A stretch of 56,709 nt of DNA from Bacteroides sp. CAG:443. Lineage in GTDB: Bacteria; Bacteroidota; Bacteroidia; Bacteroidales; Bacteroidaceae. Positions within the stretch are counted from its first letter, which is position 1; the number at the start of each line of letters is the position of its first letter. The position numbers and the translations under genes were made by a program. A model generated the notes under the pieces. That model saw nothing but the letters and a program-made list of their open reading frames with translations, had not been told where the DNA came from and did not search any database. Positions 36,339 through 44,599 of the stretch are shown one piece after another. The DNA lies in assembly GCA_000432735.1 (NCBI GenBank), contig FR887818.1, forward strand, positions 7,190 through 63,898, given 5' to 3'.

Positions 36339-37136
36339 ATGAGTAATATAGCTATTCAATTCGATAATATAGGAAAATTATATCATTTGGGAGCCGTTGG
36401 AACTGGAACTCTGTCACATGATTTAAACCGATGGTGGAAAACGGTTGTATTAAAGCAAGAAGATCCTTATCTTAAAGTAGGAGAAACAAATGAACGTTCT
36501 AAGAAAGGGCATTCAGAATTTGTATGGGCATTAAAAAACATATCATTTGATGTCAAGCAAGGAGATGTTGTTGGTATTATCGGTAAAAACGGTTCAGGAA
36601 AGTCCACTTTGTTAAAACTCTTATCTCGTATTACGGCTCCTACAACAGGCGTTATTCGGGCAAAAGGGAGAATCGCTTCTTTGTTGGAGGTAGGAACTGG
36701 ATTCCATCCAGAGATGACAGGGAGGGAAAATATATATATGAATGGAGCCATAATGGGAATGACCCGTTGTGAAATTAAACATAAAATAGATGAGATTATT
36801 GATTTTGCGGGCATTGAAAGATATATTGATACTCCTGTGAAAAGATATTCAAGTGGTATGACCGTCCGTTTAGGTTTTGCTGTTGCAGCTTTTTTAGAGC
36901 CGGAGATTCTCGTCGTAGACGAAGTTTTGGCTGTGGGAGATGCCGAATTTAAGAAAAAGGCAATGGATAAGATGCAGGAAGTATCGAAACAGGAAGGACG
37001 TACTATTTTATTTGTAAGTCATAATATGCAAAATGTACAAAGCATTTGTAATCAGGGAGTCATACTTAGAAATGGCCAAATTGACTTTATTGGAAAGATA
37101 GGGGATGCTGTAAAAGTCTATCAAGAGGATAGGTAG
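36339..37136 (+). CDS. Wzt-like ABC exporter ATPase
   Basis: ATP-binding subunit of the polysaccharide exporter, 265 residues. Walker A GKNGSGKST (82-90), signature SSGM (171-174), Walker B ILVVDE (190-195) and switch His228 are all present. The ATPase domain is complete, but the C-terminal glycan-binding domain that many Wzt proteins carry (total over 400 residues) is absent. The stop codon lies 23 bp before an insertion-sequence end fragment, so the gene may have been shortened by that event; a naturally short TagH-like form is the alternative. Confidence 0.88.
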   Translation: MSNIAIQFDNIGKLYHLGAVGTGTLSHDLNRWWKTVVLKQEDPYLKVGETNERSKKGHSEFVWALKNISFDVKQGDVVGIIGKNGSGKSTLLKLLSRITAPTTGVIRAKGRIASLLEVGTGFHPEMTGRENIYMNGAIMGMTRCEIKHKIDEIIDFAGIERYIDTPVKRYSSGMTVRLGFAVAAFLEPEILVVDEVLAVGDAEFKKKAMDKMQEVSKQEGRTILFVSHNMQNVQSICNQGVILRNGQIDFIGKIGDAVKVYQEDR

Positions 37137-37159
37137 ACATATTGTATATGTAATTGTTT

Positions 37160-37394
37160 GTAAGCCAATTTTGACGTATTGCTCCAAAGAATAAAAAATA
37201 TGACCTTCGCTGCTGTAACAAAAAATATTAAAAGTATGTACAGCAGCAGTGATTTTGAATTATTCGAGTAAGCGAGAGAAAAGGAAATTAATTTACTTTT
37301 CAGAGCGAAAGAATAATCAAGCATTAAAGGCTGTTCATCCGCTACAAGGCGGAAGCAATGCCACAAGGTGAGTCCATCATCAAATAGTTTACCA
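37160..37394 (+). repeat. Insertion-sequence end fragment, copy 1
   Basis: About 235 bp closely similar by eye to 56048-56287, in the same orientation. Both begin GTAAG, then CCAATTTTGAC, and share an inner hairpin (GCTGCTGTA 37209-37217 with TACAGCAGC 37239-37247) and the spot GGCTGTTCATC. GTAAG is a common start for IS66-type ends. Copy 1 is not followed by a transposase. The remainder of 37395-37463 shows nothing recognisable. Confidence 0.75.
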
Positions 37395-37463
37395 AAACCA
37401 ACTTTATCTATTACAAAAATACGGATATAATCGGAATACTGCATGAGGTTTTAGAAAATTTCT

Positions 37464-37471
37464 TATCTTTG
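37464..37471 (+). promoter_or_regulatory. Bacteroides -7 element of the saccharopine dehydrogenase-like gene
   Basis: TATCTTTG fits TAnnTTTG, 50 nt before the ATG at 37522. The -33 box is weak. Confidence 0.5.
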
Positions 37472-37521
37472 CATATTGAACGGTAACGTTTACCGGGCAT
37501 TTAAGATTATAATTAAGATAA

Positions 37522-38715
37522 ATGAGTAAAGTATTAATTATCGGTGCAGGCGGTGTAGGTACCGTTGTTGCACACAAAGTGGCTCAGCATCCTGAAGTAT
37601 TCAGCGAAGTGATGATTGCCAGCCGCACCCAGTCAAAATGTGACGCGATTGTAAAAGCAATCGGTAATCCCAACATCAAAACCGCTAAGGTAGATGCAGA
37701 CAATGTAGACGAACTGGTGGCTTTATTCAATGGTTTTAAACCCGAAATCGTTATTAACGTAGCTCTTCCTTATCAGGACCTGACCATCATGGAAGCTTGT
37801 CTGAAATCCGGCGTAAACTACCTGGATACGGCAAACTATGAGCCGAAAGACGAAGCTCACTTCGAATACAGTTGGCAATGGGCATACAAGAAACGCTTTG
37901 AGGAAGCTGGCCTGACCGCAATCTTGGGATGCGGATTCGACCCGGGAGTAAGTGGTGTCTATACGGCTTATGCTGCCAAACATCACTTCGATGAGATCCA
38001 ATATCTGGATATCGTCGACTGTAATGCAGGAAACCATCATAAGGCATTTGCTACGAACTTCAATCCGGAAATCAATATCCGCGAAATTACCCAGAACGGA
38101 CGTTATTATGAAAACGGCAAATGGATTACAACCAAACCGCTGGAATTCCATAAGGACTTGACTTACCCGAACATCGGTCCGCGTGATTCTTACCTGTTGT
38201 ACCACGAGGAACTGGAATCATTGGTCAAGAATTTCCCGACCATCAAACGCGCACGCTTCTGGATGACGTTCGGACAGGAATACCTGACTCACTTGCGTGT
38301 CATTCAGGATATAGGTATGGCAAGTATCGAACCGATCAACTATAATGGAATGGAAATCGTTCCGTTGCAGTTTCTGAAAGCCGTATTGCCTAACCCGCAG
38401 GATCTGGGCGAAAACTACGATGGAGAAACTTCTATCGGTTGCCGTATCCGTGGCGTAAAAGATGGAAAAGAACATACTTATTATGTATATAACAACTGTT
38501 CACATCAGGCTGCTTACAAGGAAACAGGCATGCAGGGCGTAAGCTATACTACTGGAGTACCTGCCATGATTGGTGCCATGATGTTCCTGAAAGGCTTATG
38601 GAAACGTCCGGGTGTATGGAATGTAGAAGAATTCGATCCGGATCCGTTCATGGATGCTCTGAATAAATACGGACTGCCCTGGCACGAAGTATTCGATGGC
38701 GACCTCGAACTTTAA
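37522..38715 (+). CDS. Saccharopine dehydrogenase family, probable carboxynorspermidine synthase
   Basis: NAD(P)-dependent oxidoreductase, 397 residues, with the N-terminal Rossmann motif LIIGAGGVGTVVA and the central region GCGFDPGVSGVYTAYAAKH, both typical of the carboxynorspermidine/carboxyspermidine dehydrogenase branch. This enzyme makes carboxyspermidine from putrescine (or carboxynorspermidine from diaminopropane) and aspartate semialdehyde, the polyamine route of Bacteroides. The reaction is inferred from family. Cytoplasmic. The gene starts the GC-richer core block and stands alone, followed by a hairpin. Confidence 0.85.
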   Translation: MSKVLIIGAGGVGTVVAHKVAQHPEVFSEVMIASRTQSKCDAIVKAIGNPNIKTAKVDADNVDELVALFNGFKPEIVINVALPYQDLTIMEACLKSGVNYLDTANYEPKDEAHFEYSWQWAYKKRFEEAGLTAILGCGFDPGVSGVYTAYAAKHHFDEIQYLDIVDCNAGNHHKAFATNFNPEINIREITQNGRYYENGKWITTKPLEFHKDLTYPNIGPRDSYLLYHEELESLVKNFPTIKRARFWMTFGQEYLTHLRVIQDIGMASIEPINYNGMEIVPLQFLKAVLPNPQDLGENYDGETSIGCRIRGVKDGKEHTYYVYNNCSHQAAYKETGMQGVSYTTGVPAMIGAMMFLKGLWKRPGVWNVEEFDPDPFMDALNKYGLPWHEVFDGDLEL

Positions 38716-38779
38716 TACTCTCTTTGGAAATCGCGGGTAATTTATTTTATCCGGTATGTATTTTATCTAATAAAAATTA

Positions 38780-38814
38780 AGAATGTGATGTAAGAAGTAT
38801 ACATCACATTCTTA
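38780..38814 (+). terminator. Hairpin terminator, possibly bidirectional
   Basis: AAGAATGTGATGTA (38780-38793) pairs perfectly with TACATCACATTCTT (38801-38814) around a 7-nt loop. A T-rich run is present only on the minus-strand side (complement of TAATAAAAATTA). It lies between the dehydrogenase gene and bcp. Confidence 0.6.
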
Positions 38815-38912
38815 TAGTCTATTCCAGTTTTAGTCGGATTCCACCAGCAAAATCTGGATAAAGACATCTCATTCAATGATTTAAACAGAAACATTTTCCA
38901 CTCTATCTATTT

Positions 38913-39362
38913 ATGAATGTAGGAGATAAAGCCCCCGAAATATTAGGCCTAAACGAAAAAGGAGAAGAAATCCGTTTGAGCGATTACAAAGGGAAAAAAG
39001 TTGTTTTGTACTTTTATCCCAAAGATATGACTTCTGGCTGTACGGCACAAGCATGCAACCTGCGCGATAACTATACGGCACTCCGTGAGGCAGGATATGA
39101 AGTGATCGGCGTAAGCATCAACGATCAGAAATCACACCAGAAATTTATAGAAAAGAACAATCTTCCGTTTACCCTGATTGCTGATACAGAACAGAAACTG
39201 GTACAGGAATTCGGTGTATGGGGAGAGAAAAGCATGTATGGAAGAAAATACATGGGAACGTTCCGTACAACCTTCATCATCAATGAAGAAGGTATCATCG
39301 AACGGATTATTTCCCCAAAAGAAGTGAAAACCAAAGACCATGCTGCACAGATTTTGGGATAA
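38913..39362 (+). CDS. bcp: Thioredoxin-dependent thiol peroxidase (Bcp/PrxQ)
   Basis: Peroxiredoxin of the Bcp/PrxQ group, 149 residues, normal length. The peroxidatic Cys43 and resolving Cys48 are in YPKDMTSGCTAQACNLRD, and the catalytic Arg is in GTFRTTFIINEEG. Reduces hydrogen peroxide and organic hydroperoxides in the cytoplasm using thioredoxin. It lies 51 bp ahead of recA and may share its transcript. Confidence 0.93.
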   Translation: MNVGDKAPEILGLNEKGEEIRLSDYKGKKVVLYFYPKDMTSGCTAQACNLRDNYTALREAGYEVIGVSINDQKSHQKFIEKNNLPFTLIADTEQKLVQEFGVWGEKSMYGRKYMGTFRTTFIINEEGIIERIISPKEVKTKDHAAQILG

Positions 39363-39413
39363 ATTTATTACTTTTATCCCTCAATCAATTCTTGACACAT
39401 AAAACTATCAGAT

Positions 39414-40466
39414 ATGGCGAAAAAAGATGAATTAGCATTCGAAGGAGGAGTTGACACTCCCCAACCTAATAACAATAACAGTGAAAAACTGAAAGCCCTT
39501 CAAGCCGCAATGGACAAGATAGAAAAAAGCTTTGGAAAAGGCTCTATCATGAAAATGGGCGATAATCATGTGCAGGAGGTAGAAGTAATACCTACTGGCT
39601 CTATCGCACTCAATGCGGCACTTGGCGTAGGCGGCTACCCCAAAGGGCGTATTATAGAAATATATGGTCCGGAATCTTCCGGTAAGACGACTTTGGCCAT
39701 CCATGCCATTGCCGAAGCACAAAAGGCAGGAGGTATTGCTGCCTTCATCGATGCCGAGCATGCATTCGACCGCTTTTATGCTGCCAAACTGGGCGTAGAC
39801 ATTGACAATCTGTGGATATCACAGCCCGACAACGGTGAACAGGCTCTGGAAATAGCTGAACAGTTAATCCGCTCGTCTGCTATCGATATCATTGTGATCG
39901 ACTCTGTTGCAGCCCTGACTCCAAAGGCTGAAATTGAAGGCGATATGGGAGACAACCGAGTAGGATTGCAGGCACGACTCATGTCACAAGCGCTGCGTAA
40001 GCTGACTTCCGCTATCAGCAAAACCAATACTACATGTATTTTCATCAACCAGTTGCGTGAAAAGATTGGTGTCATGTTCGGAAATCCCGAAACCACAACT
40101 GGAGGTAACGCCTTGAAATTCTATGCTTCTGTACGTCTGGATATCCGTAAAGGCCAGCCCATTAAAGATGGAGAGGAAGTCATCGGTAATCAGACTCGCG
40201 TAAAGGTGGTAAAGAACAAGGTAGCTCCCCCATTCAGAAAAGCAGAATTCGATATCATGTTCGGTGAAGGTATTTCCCGCAGCGGAGAAATCATAGACTT
40301 GGGAGCCGAACTGGGTATCATCAAGAAAAGCGGATCATGGTACAGCTACAACGATACCAAGCTGGGACAAGGACGCGATGCTGCCAAACAGTGTATTCAG
40401 GACAATCCTGAACTGGCAGAAGAACTGGAAGGATTGATCTTTGCAGCTCTAAAAGATAAAGAATAA
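39414..40466 (+). CDS. recA: RecA recombinase
   Basis: RecA, 350 residues, full length. Walker A GPESSGKTT (85-93), the FIDAEHAFD and IVIDSVAALTPKAEIEGD segments (Walker B), the DNA-binding loops around MGDNRVGLQARLMSQALRK and GGNALKFYASVRLDIR, and the C-terminal domain are all intact. The N-terminal extension with NNNNS is variable among Bacteroidota. Central to homologous recombination and the response to DNA damage. 17 bp before the next gene. Confidence 0.98.
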   Translation: MAKKDELAFEGGVDTPQPNNNNSEKLKALQAAMDKIEKSFGKGSIMKMGDNHVQEVEVIPTGSIALNAALGVGGYPKGRIIEIYGPESSGKTTLAIHAIAEAQKAGGIAAFIDAEHAFDRFYAAKLGVDIDNLWISQPDNGEQALEIAEQLIRSSAIDIIVIDSVAALTPKAEIEGDMGDNRVGLQARLMSQALRKLTSAISKTNTTCIFINQLREKIGVMFGNPETTTGGNALKFYASVRLDIRKGQPIKDGEEVIGNQTRVKVVKNKVAPPFRKAEFDIMFGEGISRSGEIIDLGAELGIIKKSGSWYSYNDTKLGQGRDAAKQCIQDNPELAEELEGLIFAALKDKE

Positions 40467-40483
40467 ATCAAGGAGGGTATATT

Positions 40484-41440
40484 ATGAAATTAGCACGCAC
40501 ACTCCTCGCCGTCTGCTTATGCCTGACTGCGATAGCAGGATTTGCCCAAAAGGGACAAAACAATCCTCTCTTCCGTTTTGCGACGAAAGCTGAAGCACAG
40601 ATGCTCATTACAGACATCGACCAGTATACCAACGGCTGGAATCAGTTTGACATTAACGTCCGGATGCAAACCAATGAAGGACGAAAATCACAACTACTGA
40701 CACTGGCCATGAGTTGTGTGCAGAACTGGAGCGATGCAGATAAGAAAAAGGTAACAAATGCTTTCAATGGAGTCATAGCTTCCATCAAAAAGCAAAAGCT
40801 CACCTTGCATTATCCCGATGAAATCGTTCTGATAAAGACGTCCATGCAGGAAGAAGGAGGAGCAGATGCCTATACGCGTAAAAACTGGATTGCGATAAAC
40901 GAAAACGTACTGAATAACGCACAAGAAACACAGTTGAAATCGCTGGTGGCACACGAGCTGTTTCATATCCTTACCCGCTACGATCTGAATTTCAAAAAGG
41001 CAGTATACCAGACCATCGGATTTACGGTACTCGATCGTGAAATTATTTTTCCTACAGACCTCATGGAAAAACGAATTTCCAACCCGGACATCAGCCGTTA
41101 CGACAGCTATGCGCCTTTTACCGTAAACGGTACCACTCAAAACTACACCATGGTAACCTATACCGACCGTCCTTATGAAGGAGGCAATCTCTTCGATTAT
41201 ATGAAAACTGGACTTATACCTCTGAATGAACATTTCGTTCCGGTACAAGAAAGCGGCAAGACAATCATTGTTCCCGTCGAACAGGCTGAAGACTTTTACG
41301 AAAAAATCGGAAAGAATACGGAGTATGTTGTCAATCCGGAAGAGATTCTGGCTGACAATTTCGCTTCCCTCATCATGGAGAAAAAAGGGCTGCCCAATCC
41401 GGAGGTAATCGATCGTATCAGAGAAGTCTTGAAAAAATAA
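40484..41440 (+). CDS. Secreted HExxH protein, probable metallopeptidase
   Basis: Protein of 318 residues with a signal peptide ending at AGFAQ. It contains LVAHELFHILTRYD, a zincin HExxH motif with His157, Glu158 and His161, and later NPEEILADNFASL, whose Glu287 could be the third zinc ligand with the ExxAD pattern used by gluzincins. The rest is not recognised. Likely a periplasmic or secreted zinc peptidase, activity unproven. It starts 17 bp after recA with an AAGGAGGG ribosome-binding site, stronger than usual for this window, and ends before a terminator. Confidence 0.7.
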   Translation: MKLARTLLAVCLCLTAIAGFAQKGQNNPLFRFATKAEAQMLITDIDQYTNGWNQFDINVRMQTNEGRKSQLLTLAMSCVQNWSDADKKKVTNAFNGVIASIKKQKLTLHYPDEIVLIKTSMQEEGGADAYTRKNWIAINENVLNNAQETQLKSLVAHELFHILTRYDLNFKKAVYQTIGFTVLDREIIFPTDLMEKRISNPDISRYDSYAPFTVNGTTQNYTMVTYTDRPYEGGNLFDYMKTGLIPLNEHFVPVQESGKTIIVPVEQAEDFYEKIGKNTEYVVNPEEILADNFASLIMEKKGLPNPEVIDRIREVLKK

Positions 41441-41467
41441 ACTGAGATAAATCATAATTCTTCATAT

Positions 41468-41523
41468 ACCGGTTTTATGCGTTGTTCCATTCCCCCGGAA
41501 CCACTGCATAAGACCGGTTTTTT
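41468..41523 (+). terminator. Rho-independent terminator after the HExxH gene
   Basis: ACCGGTTTTATGC (41468-41480) pairs with GCATAAGACCGGT (41506-41518), with one G-T pair, followed by TTTTT. Confidence 0.8.
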
Positions 41524-41555
41524 AGTCTCCAAACTTACCAGAAAACCGTTTCTGA

Positions 41556-41587
41556 TTTGTACAAAAAACTAAAATCTTTTGTACAAA
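41556..41587. other. Paired TTTGTACAAA palindromes, copy 1
   Basis: Two exact TTTGTACAAA palindromes at 41556-41565 and 41578-41587, 22 bp apart start to start. A second such pair is at 49780-49810. Two helical turns between identical sites suggests binding by a regulator on one DNA face, though they could also pair with each other in RNA. Confidence 0.45.
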
Positions 41588-41684
41588 TCTTTTCAAAACA
41601 TCGAGAGAAAATCCCCCAAAAGATACCGAGATTCCCTTCAAGTCCCGGCCTTCATCCGGTAAATAAGAAAAAAATCAGGCTTTT

Positions 41685-41789
41685 TTGCCCTTCACGCCCT
41701 TCACATAAGACAAAAAGCAAGCTTTCTACCACAGAAACCTACCGATATTTTTACTTTCTCTAACACAATGTGAAGGGCGTGAAGGGCAA
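41685..41789. repeat. Perfect 22-bp inverted repeat between recA and grpE regions
   Basis: The arm at 41685-41706 (starting TTGCCCTTCACG) and its exact reverse complement at 41768-41789 enclose 61 bp. Each arm holds CCCTTCAC twice. The enclosed DNA is AT-rich and codes for nothing convincing. It may be an intergenic repeat family, an RNA stem, or a recombinase target. The rest of 41441-41934 holds the terminator, palindromes and promoter listed here. Confidence 0.6.
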
Positions 41790-41828
41790 GTCGCAGGCAT
41801 TTTTCACTGCCAGTATGACAAAATTTAG

Positions 41829-41836
41829 TATTTTTG
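41829..41836 (+). promoter_or_regulatory. Bacteroides -7 element of grpE-dnaJ
   Basis: TATTTTTG fits TAnnTTTG, 98 nt before the grpE ATG. No CIRCE-type heat-shock repeat was seen in the leader. Confidence 0.5.
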
Positions 41837-41934
41837 CAGCAAATTTGCCTGTAGTCCCACTCGGGCACGAAATTTGTATGCGATACTCACGTATACTATA
41901 CCAAAGAAAATAAGAAATAAAAACAGATAACATC

Positions 41935-42534
41935 ATGACTACAAAAAATCATCATTCACAAGAAGAAAACGAAGTGCTGAAAGATCAGCAGGCAAAAGCA
42001 TCGGAACAAGCCGAAGCACAAGCCCAGAATGCTCAGCACGCTGAAGAAGGAAGTGAAGAACTCACTCCCGAACAGAAGTTGGAAAAAGAACTGGAAGAGG
42101 CTAAAAAGACCATCGAAGAACAAAAAGACAAATACTTGCGTCTTTCAGCCGAATTCGATAACTACCGTAAACGTACCATGAAGGAAAAAGCCGAACTGAT
42201 CAAGAACGGCGGTGAGAAAGCTATCAGTGCTATCCTTCCGATTCTTGACGATTTGGAACGTGCTTTACAGAACATGCAGAAAGCTGACAATGTACAATCT
42301 ATGTACGAAGGTTTGGATCTGATATTCCAAAAGTTCCACAAAGTTCTGGCACAGGAAGGGCTTCAGAAAATGGAACCTGTAGGCGAAACCTTCGATACCG
42401 ACTACCACGAAGCAATCGCACTGGTACCGGCACCGGATGAAGCCCAGAAAGGAAAGGTTCTCGACTGCGTACAGACCGGATATAAATTGAACGATAAAGT
42501 AATCCGCCACGCAAAAGTTGTTGTAGCACAGTAA
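41935..42534 (+). CDS. grpE: GrpE nucleotide exchange factor
   Basis: GrpE co-chaperone, 199 residues. A disordered acidic N-terminus (about 1-40) leads into the long dimer coiled coil (LEKELEEAKKTIEEQKDKYL), then the four-helix and beta-wing part with YRKRTMKEKAEL, ILPILDDLERAL and GETFDTDYHEAI. Releases ADP from DnaK. 19 bp upstream of dnaJ, in one operon. Confidence 0.96.
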   Translation: MTTKNHHSQEENEVLKDQQAKASEQAEAQAQNAQHAEEGSEELTPEQKLEKELEEAKKTIEEQKDKYLRLSAEFDNYRKRTMKEKAELIKNGGEKAISAILPILDDLERALQNMQKADNVQSMYEGLDLIFQKFHKVLAQEGLQKMEPVGETFDTDYHEAIALVPAPDEAQKGKVLDCVQTGYKLNDKVIRHAKVVVAQ

Positions 42535-42553
42535 TTCCTAAATCTCGTTGATT

Positions 42554-43726
42554 ATGGCAAAAAGAGACTATTATGAAGTGCTGGGTGTCGACAAGTCAGC
42601 TTCAGCAGATGAAATAAAGAAAGCATACCGTAAAAAAGCCATTCAGTATCACCCCGACAGAAATCCGGGCGACAAGGAGGCAGAAGAAAAGTTCAAAGAA
42701 GCAGCCGAGGCTTACGAAGTCCTCAGCAACCCCGATAAACGTGCACGTTACGACCAGTTCGGACATGCAGGTGTAGACGGAACAGCCGGTGCCGGAGGCT
42801 TCGGAGGATTTGGCGGACAAGGCATGTCTATGGATGATATTTTCTCTATGTTCGGCGATATTTTCGGCGGACATGGCGGTTTCGGTGGCTTTGGCGGAGG
42901 AGGTTCACAGCCCCGCCAGCGTAAGTTCCGTGGTTCGGACTTACGTGTAAAGGTTAAACTGAACCTGAAAGATATCTCCACAGGAGTAGAGAAAAAATTC
43001 AAACTCAAGAAATACGTACAGTGCTCACATTGCCATGGTACGGGAGCCGAAGGCGACGGCGGTGTAGAAACTTGTCCTACCTGTCACGGAACAGGAAGCG
43101 TTACACGCACTCAGCAGAGCATCTTCGGTATGATGCAAACCCAGACTGTCTGCCCTCAGTGCGGCGGCGAAGGAAAAATCATCAAGAACAAGTGTAAGGA
43201 ATGCGGCGGCGAAGGCATCGTATACGGTGAAGAAGTGGTAACCGTCAAGATTCCTGCCGGTGTAGCCGAAGGCATGCAGGTAACCATCAACGGTAAAGGT
43301 AATGCCGGAAAGCACAACGGTGTACCGGGCGACTTGCTGGTTCTCATCGAAGAAGAGAAGCATCCGGAACTGATTCGTGATGAAAGCGACCTGATTTACA
43401 ACTTGTTGTTGAGTGTACCGACAGCAGCATTGGGAGGTACCGTAGAAATACCTACTATCGATGGAAAAGCCAAGATCAAGATTGAGCCGGGTACTCAGCC
43501 AGGTAAGGTTCTCCGTCTGCGTGGTAAGGGATTGCCAAACATCAATAGTTACGGATACAGCACCGGAACAGGCGACCTGCTGGTCAACGTCAGCGTATAC
43601 ATTCCGGAGAAACTGACAAAAGAAGAACGTCAGGCACTCGAAAAATGGCAGGAATCAGAAAGCTTCAAGCCCAACATCAGCCTGAAAGAAAAGATTTTCA
43701 AGAAATTCAGAAGCCTGTTCGATTAA
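42554..43726 (+). CDS. dnaJ: DnaJ chaperone (Hsp40)
   Basis: Class I DnaJ, 390 residues. J domain (1-70) with the HPD motif in YHPDRNPGD; Gly/Phe-rich segment (about 75-125); four zinc-binding repeats CSHCHGTG, CPTCHGTG, CPQCGGEG and CKECGGEG; then the C-terminal substrate-binding domains. The frame extends 6 bp upstream (TTG), but ATG 42554 (MAKRDYYEVLG) is the conserved start. Delivers unfolded protein to DnaK and stimulates its ATPase. A terminator follows. Confidence 0.97.
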   Translation: MAKRDYYEVLGVDKSASADEIKKAYRKKAIQYHPDRNPGDKEAEEKFKEAAEAYEVLSNPDKRARYDQFGHAGVDGTAGAGGFGGFGGQGMSMDDIFSMFGDIFGGHGGFGGFGGGGSQPRQRKFRGSDLRVKVKLNLKDISTGVEKKFKLKKYVQCSHCHGTGAEGDGGVETCPTCHGTGSVTRTQQSIFGMMQTQTVCPQCGGEGKIIKNKCKECGGEGIVYGEEVVTVKIPAGVAEGMQVTINGKGNAGKHNGVPGDLLVLIEEEKHPELIRDESDLIYNLLLSVPTAALGGTVEIPTIDGKAKIKIEPGTQPGKVLRLRGKGLPNINSYGYSTGTGDLLVNVSVYIPEKLTKEERQALEKWQESESFKPNISLKEKIFKKFRSLFD

Positions 43727-43754
43727 ACATCGGACACTTCCTCCCCGATAAAAG

Positions 43755-43809
43755 AAGGGTACAGCAAGGCAACTATATACCAAAAAGTTGTCGTGTTGTA
43801 CCCTTTTTT
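43755..43809 (+). terminator. Rho-independent terminator after dnaJ
   Basis: AAGGGTACA (43755-43763) pairs with TGTACCCTT (43797-43805), with an inner CAACT/AGTTG stem, followed by TTTT. Immediately after it, GCGTTAATCT occurs twice in tandem (43821-43840), a short direct repeat of unknown meaning. Confidence 0.8.
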
Positions 43810-43875
43810 CTTATAAATCAGCGTTAATCTGCGTTAATCTCTGTTGCAGTCCGAACGGCACTTTCCAAAATTCCG

Positions 43876-43883
43876 TATCTTTG
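43876..43883 (+). promoter_or_regulatory. Bacteroides -7 element of the small envelope protein gene
   Basis: TATCTTTG fits TAnnTTTG, 29 nt before the ATG at 43913. The promoter position supports that start against a longer reading frame beginning at 43844. Confidence 0.55.
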
Positions 43884-43912
43884 ATACGAGCCATTACAAA
43901 AAATTTAAACAG

Positions 43913-44578
43913 ATGAAATCATTATACATTCTACTATTAGTTGCTATCTTGTCCCCACTCACTGCTGTTGCGCAAACGGAAAACCAGCAAAACATAGCAG
44001 CCACTGAAACAGAAGCTCCAGCTGCCTCCCCAACGGAAACCGCGCTCACCGTAGCCAAAGACAGCCTGAGCGTTCCCCTTTCCTCCCCCATTCCGCAGCC
44101 GGGATTTGTCGCCCCTTTAGGTATGTACGGTATTACCCCGTTCGATTATGGCTATGCTACGTGGCAGCTCCATAAAGGATTCAACGCTTCCATCGGTCTG
44201 AACCTGACCTTCAGCCCCAGCCGGTATGCCCCTTCGGGAGTAGGATTCGGACAGGATGCCGCCTTCATGTACGCTGTTCCCGTGACCGACCGTCTCAGTG
44301 TAGCCGGAGGACTTTATGCCAGCAACATGGACTGGGGATTCCTTCGATACCATACAGTAGGTATTGCCGGAGTGGCGGCCTATAAACTGACCGACCGAAT
44401 CAGCATCTACGCCTACGGAAACAAATCTTTCAACCCCAAACGCTCTCCCTACTATTACCCCCTTCCCAACTATGCCCCCGACCGCATAGGCGGCATGATC
44501 AACTTCAAGGTGGGCGAAAGCAGCTCGTTCAGCATAGGCATAGAGGGCAGAAAAAATGATTATCCGTGGTGGTACTGA
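43913..44578 (+). CDS. Small outer-membrane-like protein of unknown function
   Basis: Protein of 221 residues with a signal peptide ending at TAVAQ. A Thr/Ala/Pro-rich linker (about 20-65) precedes a region with alternating hydrophobic and aromatic strands (FNASIGLNLTFSPSRYAP, VAGGLYASNMDWGFLRY, ISIYAYGNKSFNP, FSIGIEGRKNDYPWWY). This looks like a small beta-barrel or outer-membrane-associated protein. No family recognised. The frame is open upstream to 43844, but the signal peptide and promoter support ATG 43913. It stands alone between dnaJ and folC. Confidence 0.65.
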   Translation: MKSLYILLLVAILSPLTAVAQTENQQNIAATETEAPAASPTETALTVAKDSLSVPLSSPIPQPGFVAPLGMYGITPFDYGYATWQLHKGFNASIGLNLTFSPSRYAPSGVGFGQDAAFMYAVPVTDRLSVAGGLYASNMDWGFLRYHTVGIAGVAAYKLTDRISIYAYGNKSFNPKRSPYYYPLPNYAPDRIGGMINFKVGESSSFSIGIEGRKNDYPWWY

Positions 44579-44599
44579 TCAATATGTCGATAAATAAAT

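Noticed and set aside
41557..41763. Plus-strand frame of 68 codons
   Set aside because: It covers the TTTGTACAAA pair and one arm of the 22-bp inverted repeat, has a low-complexity basic sequence and no ribosome-binding site.
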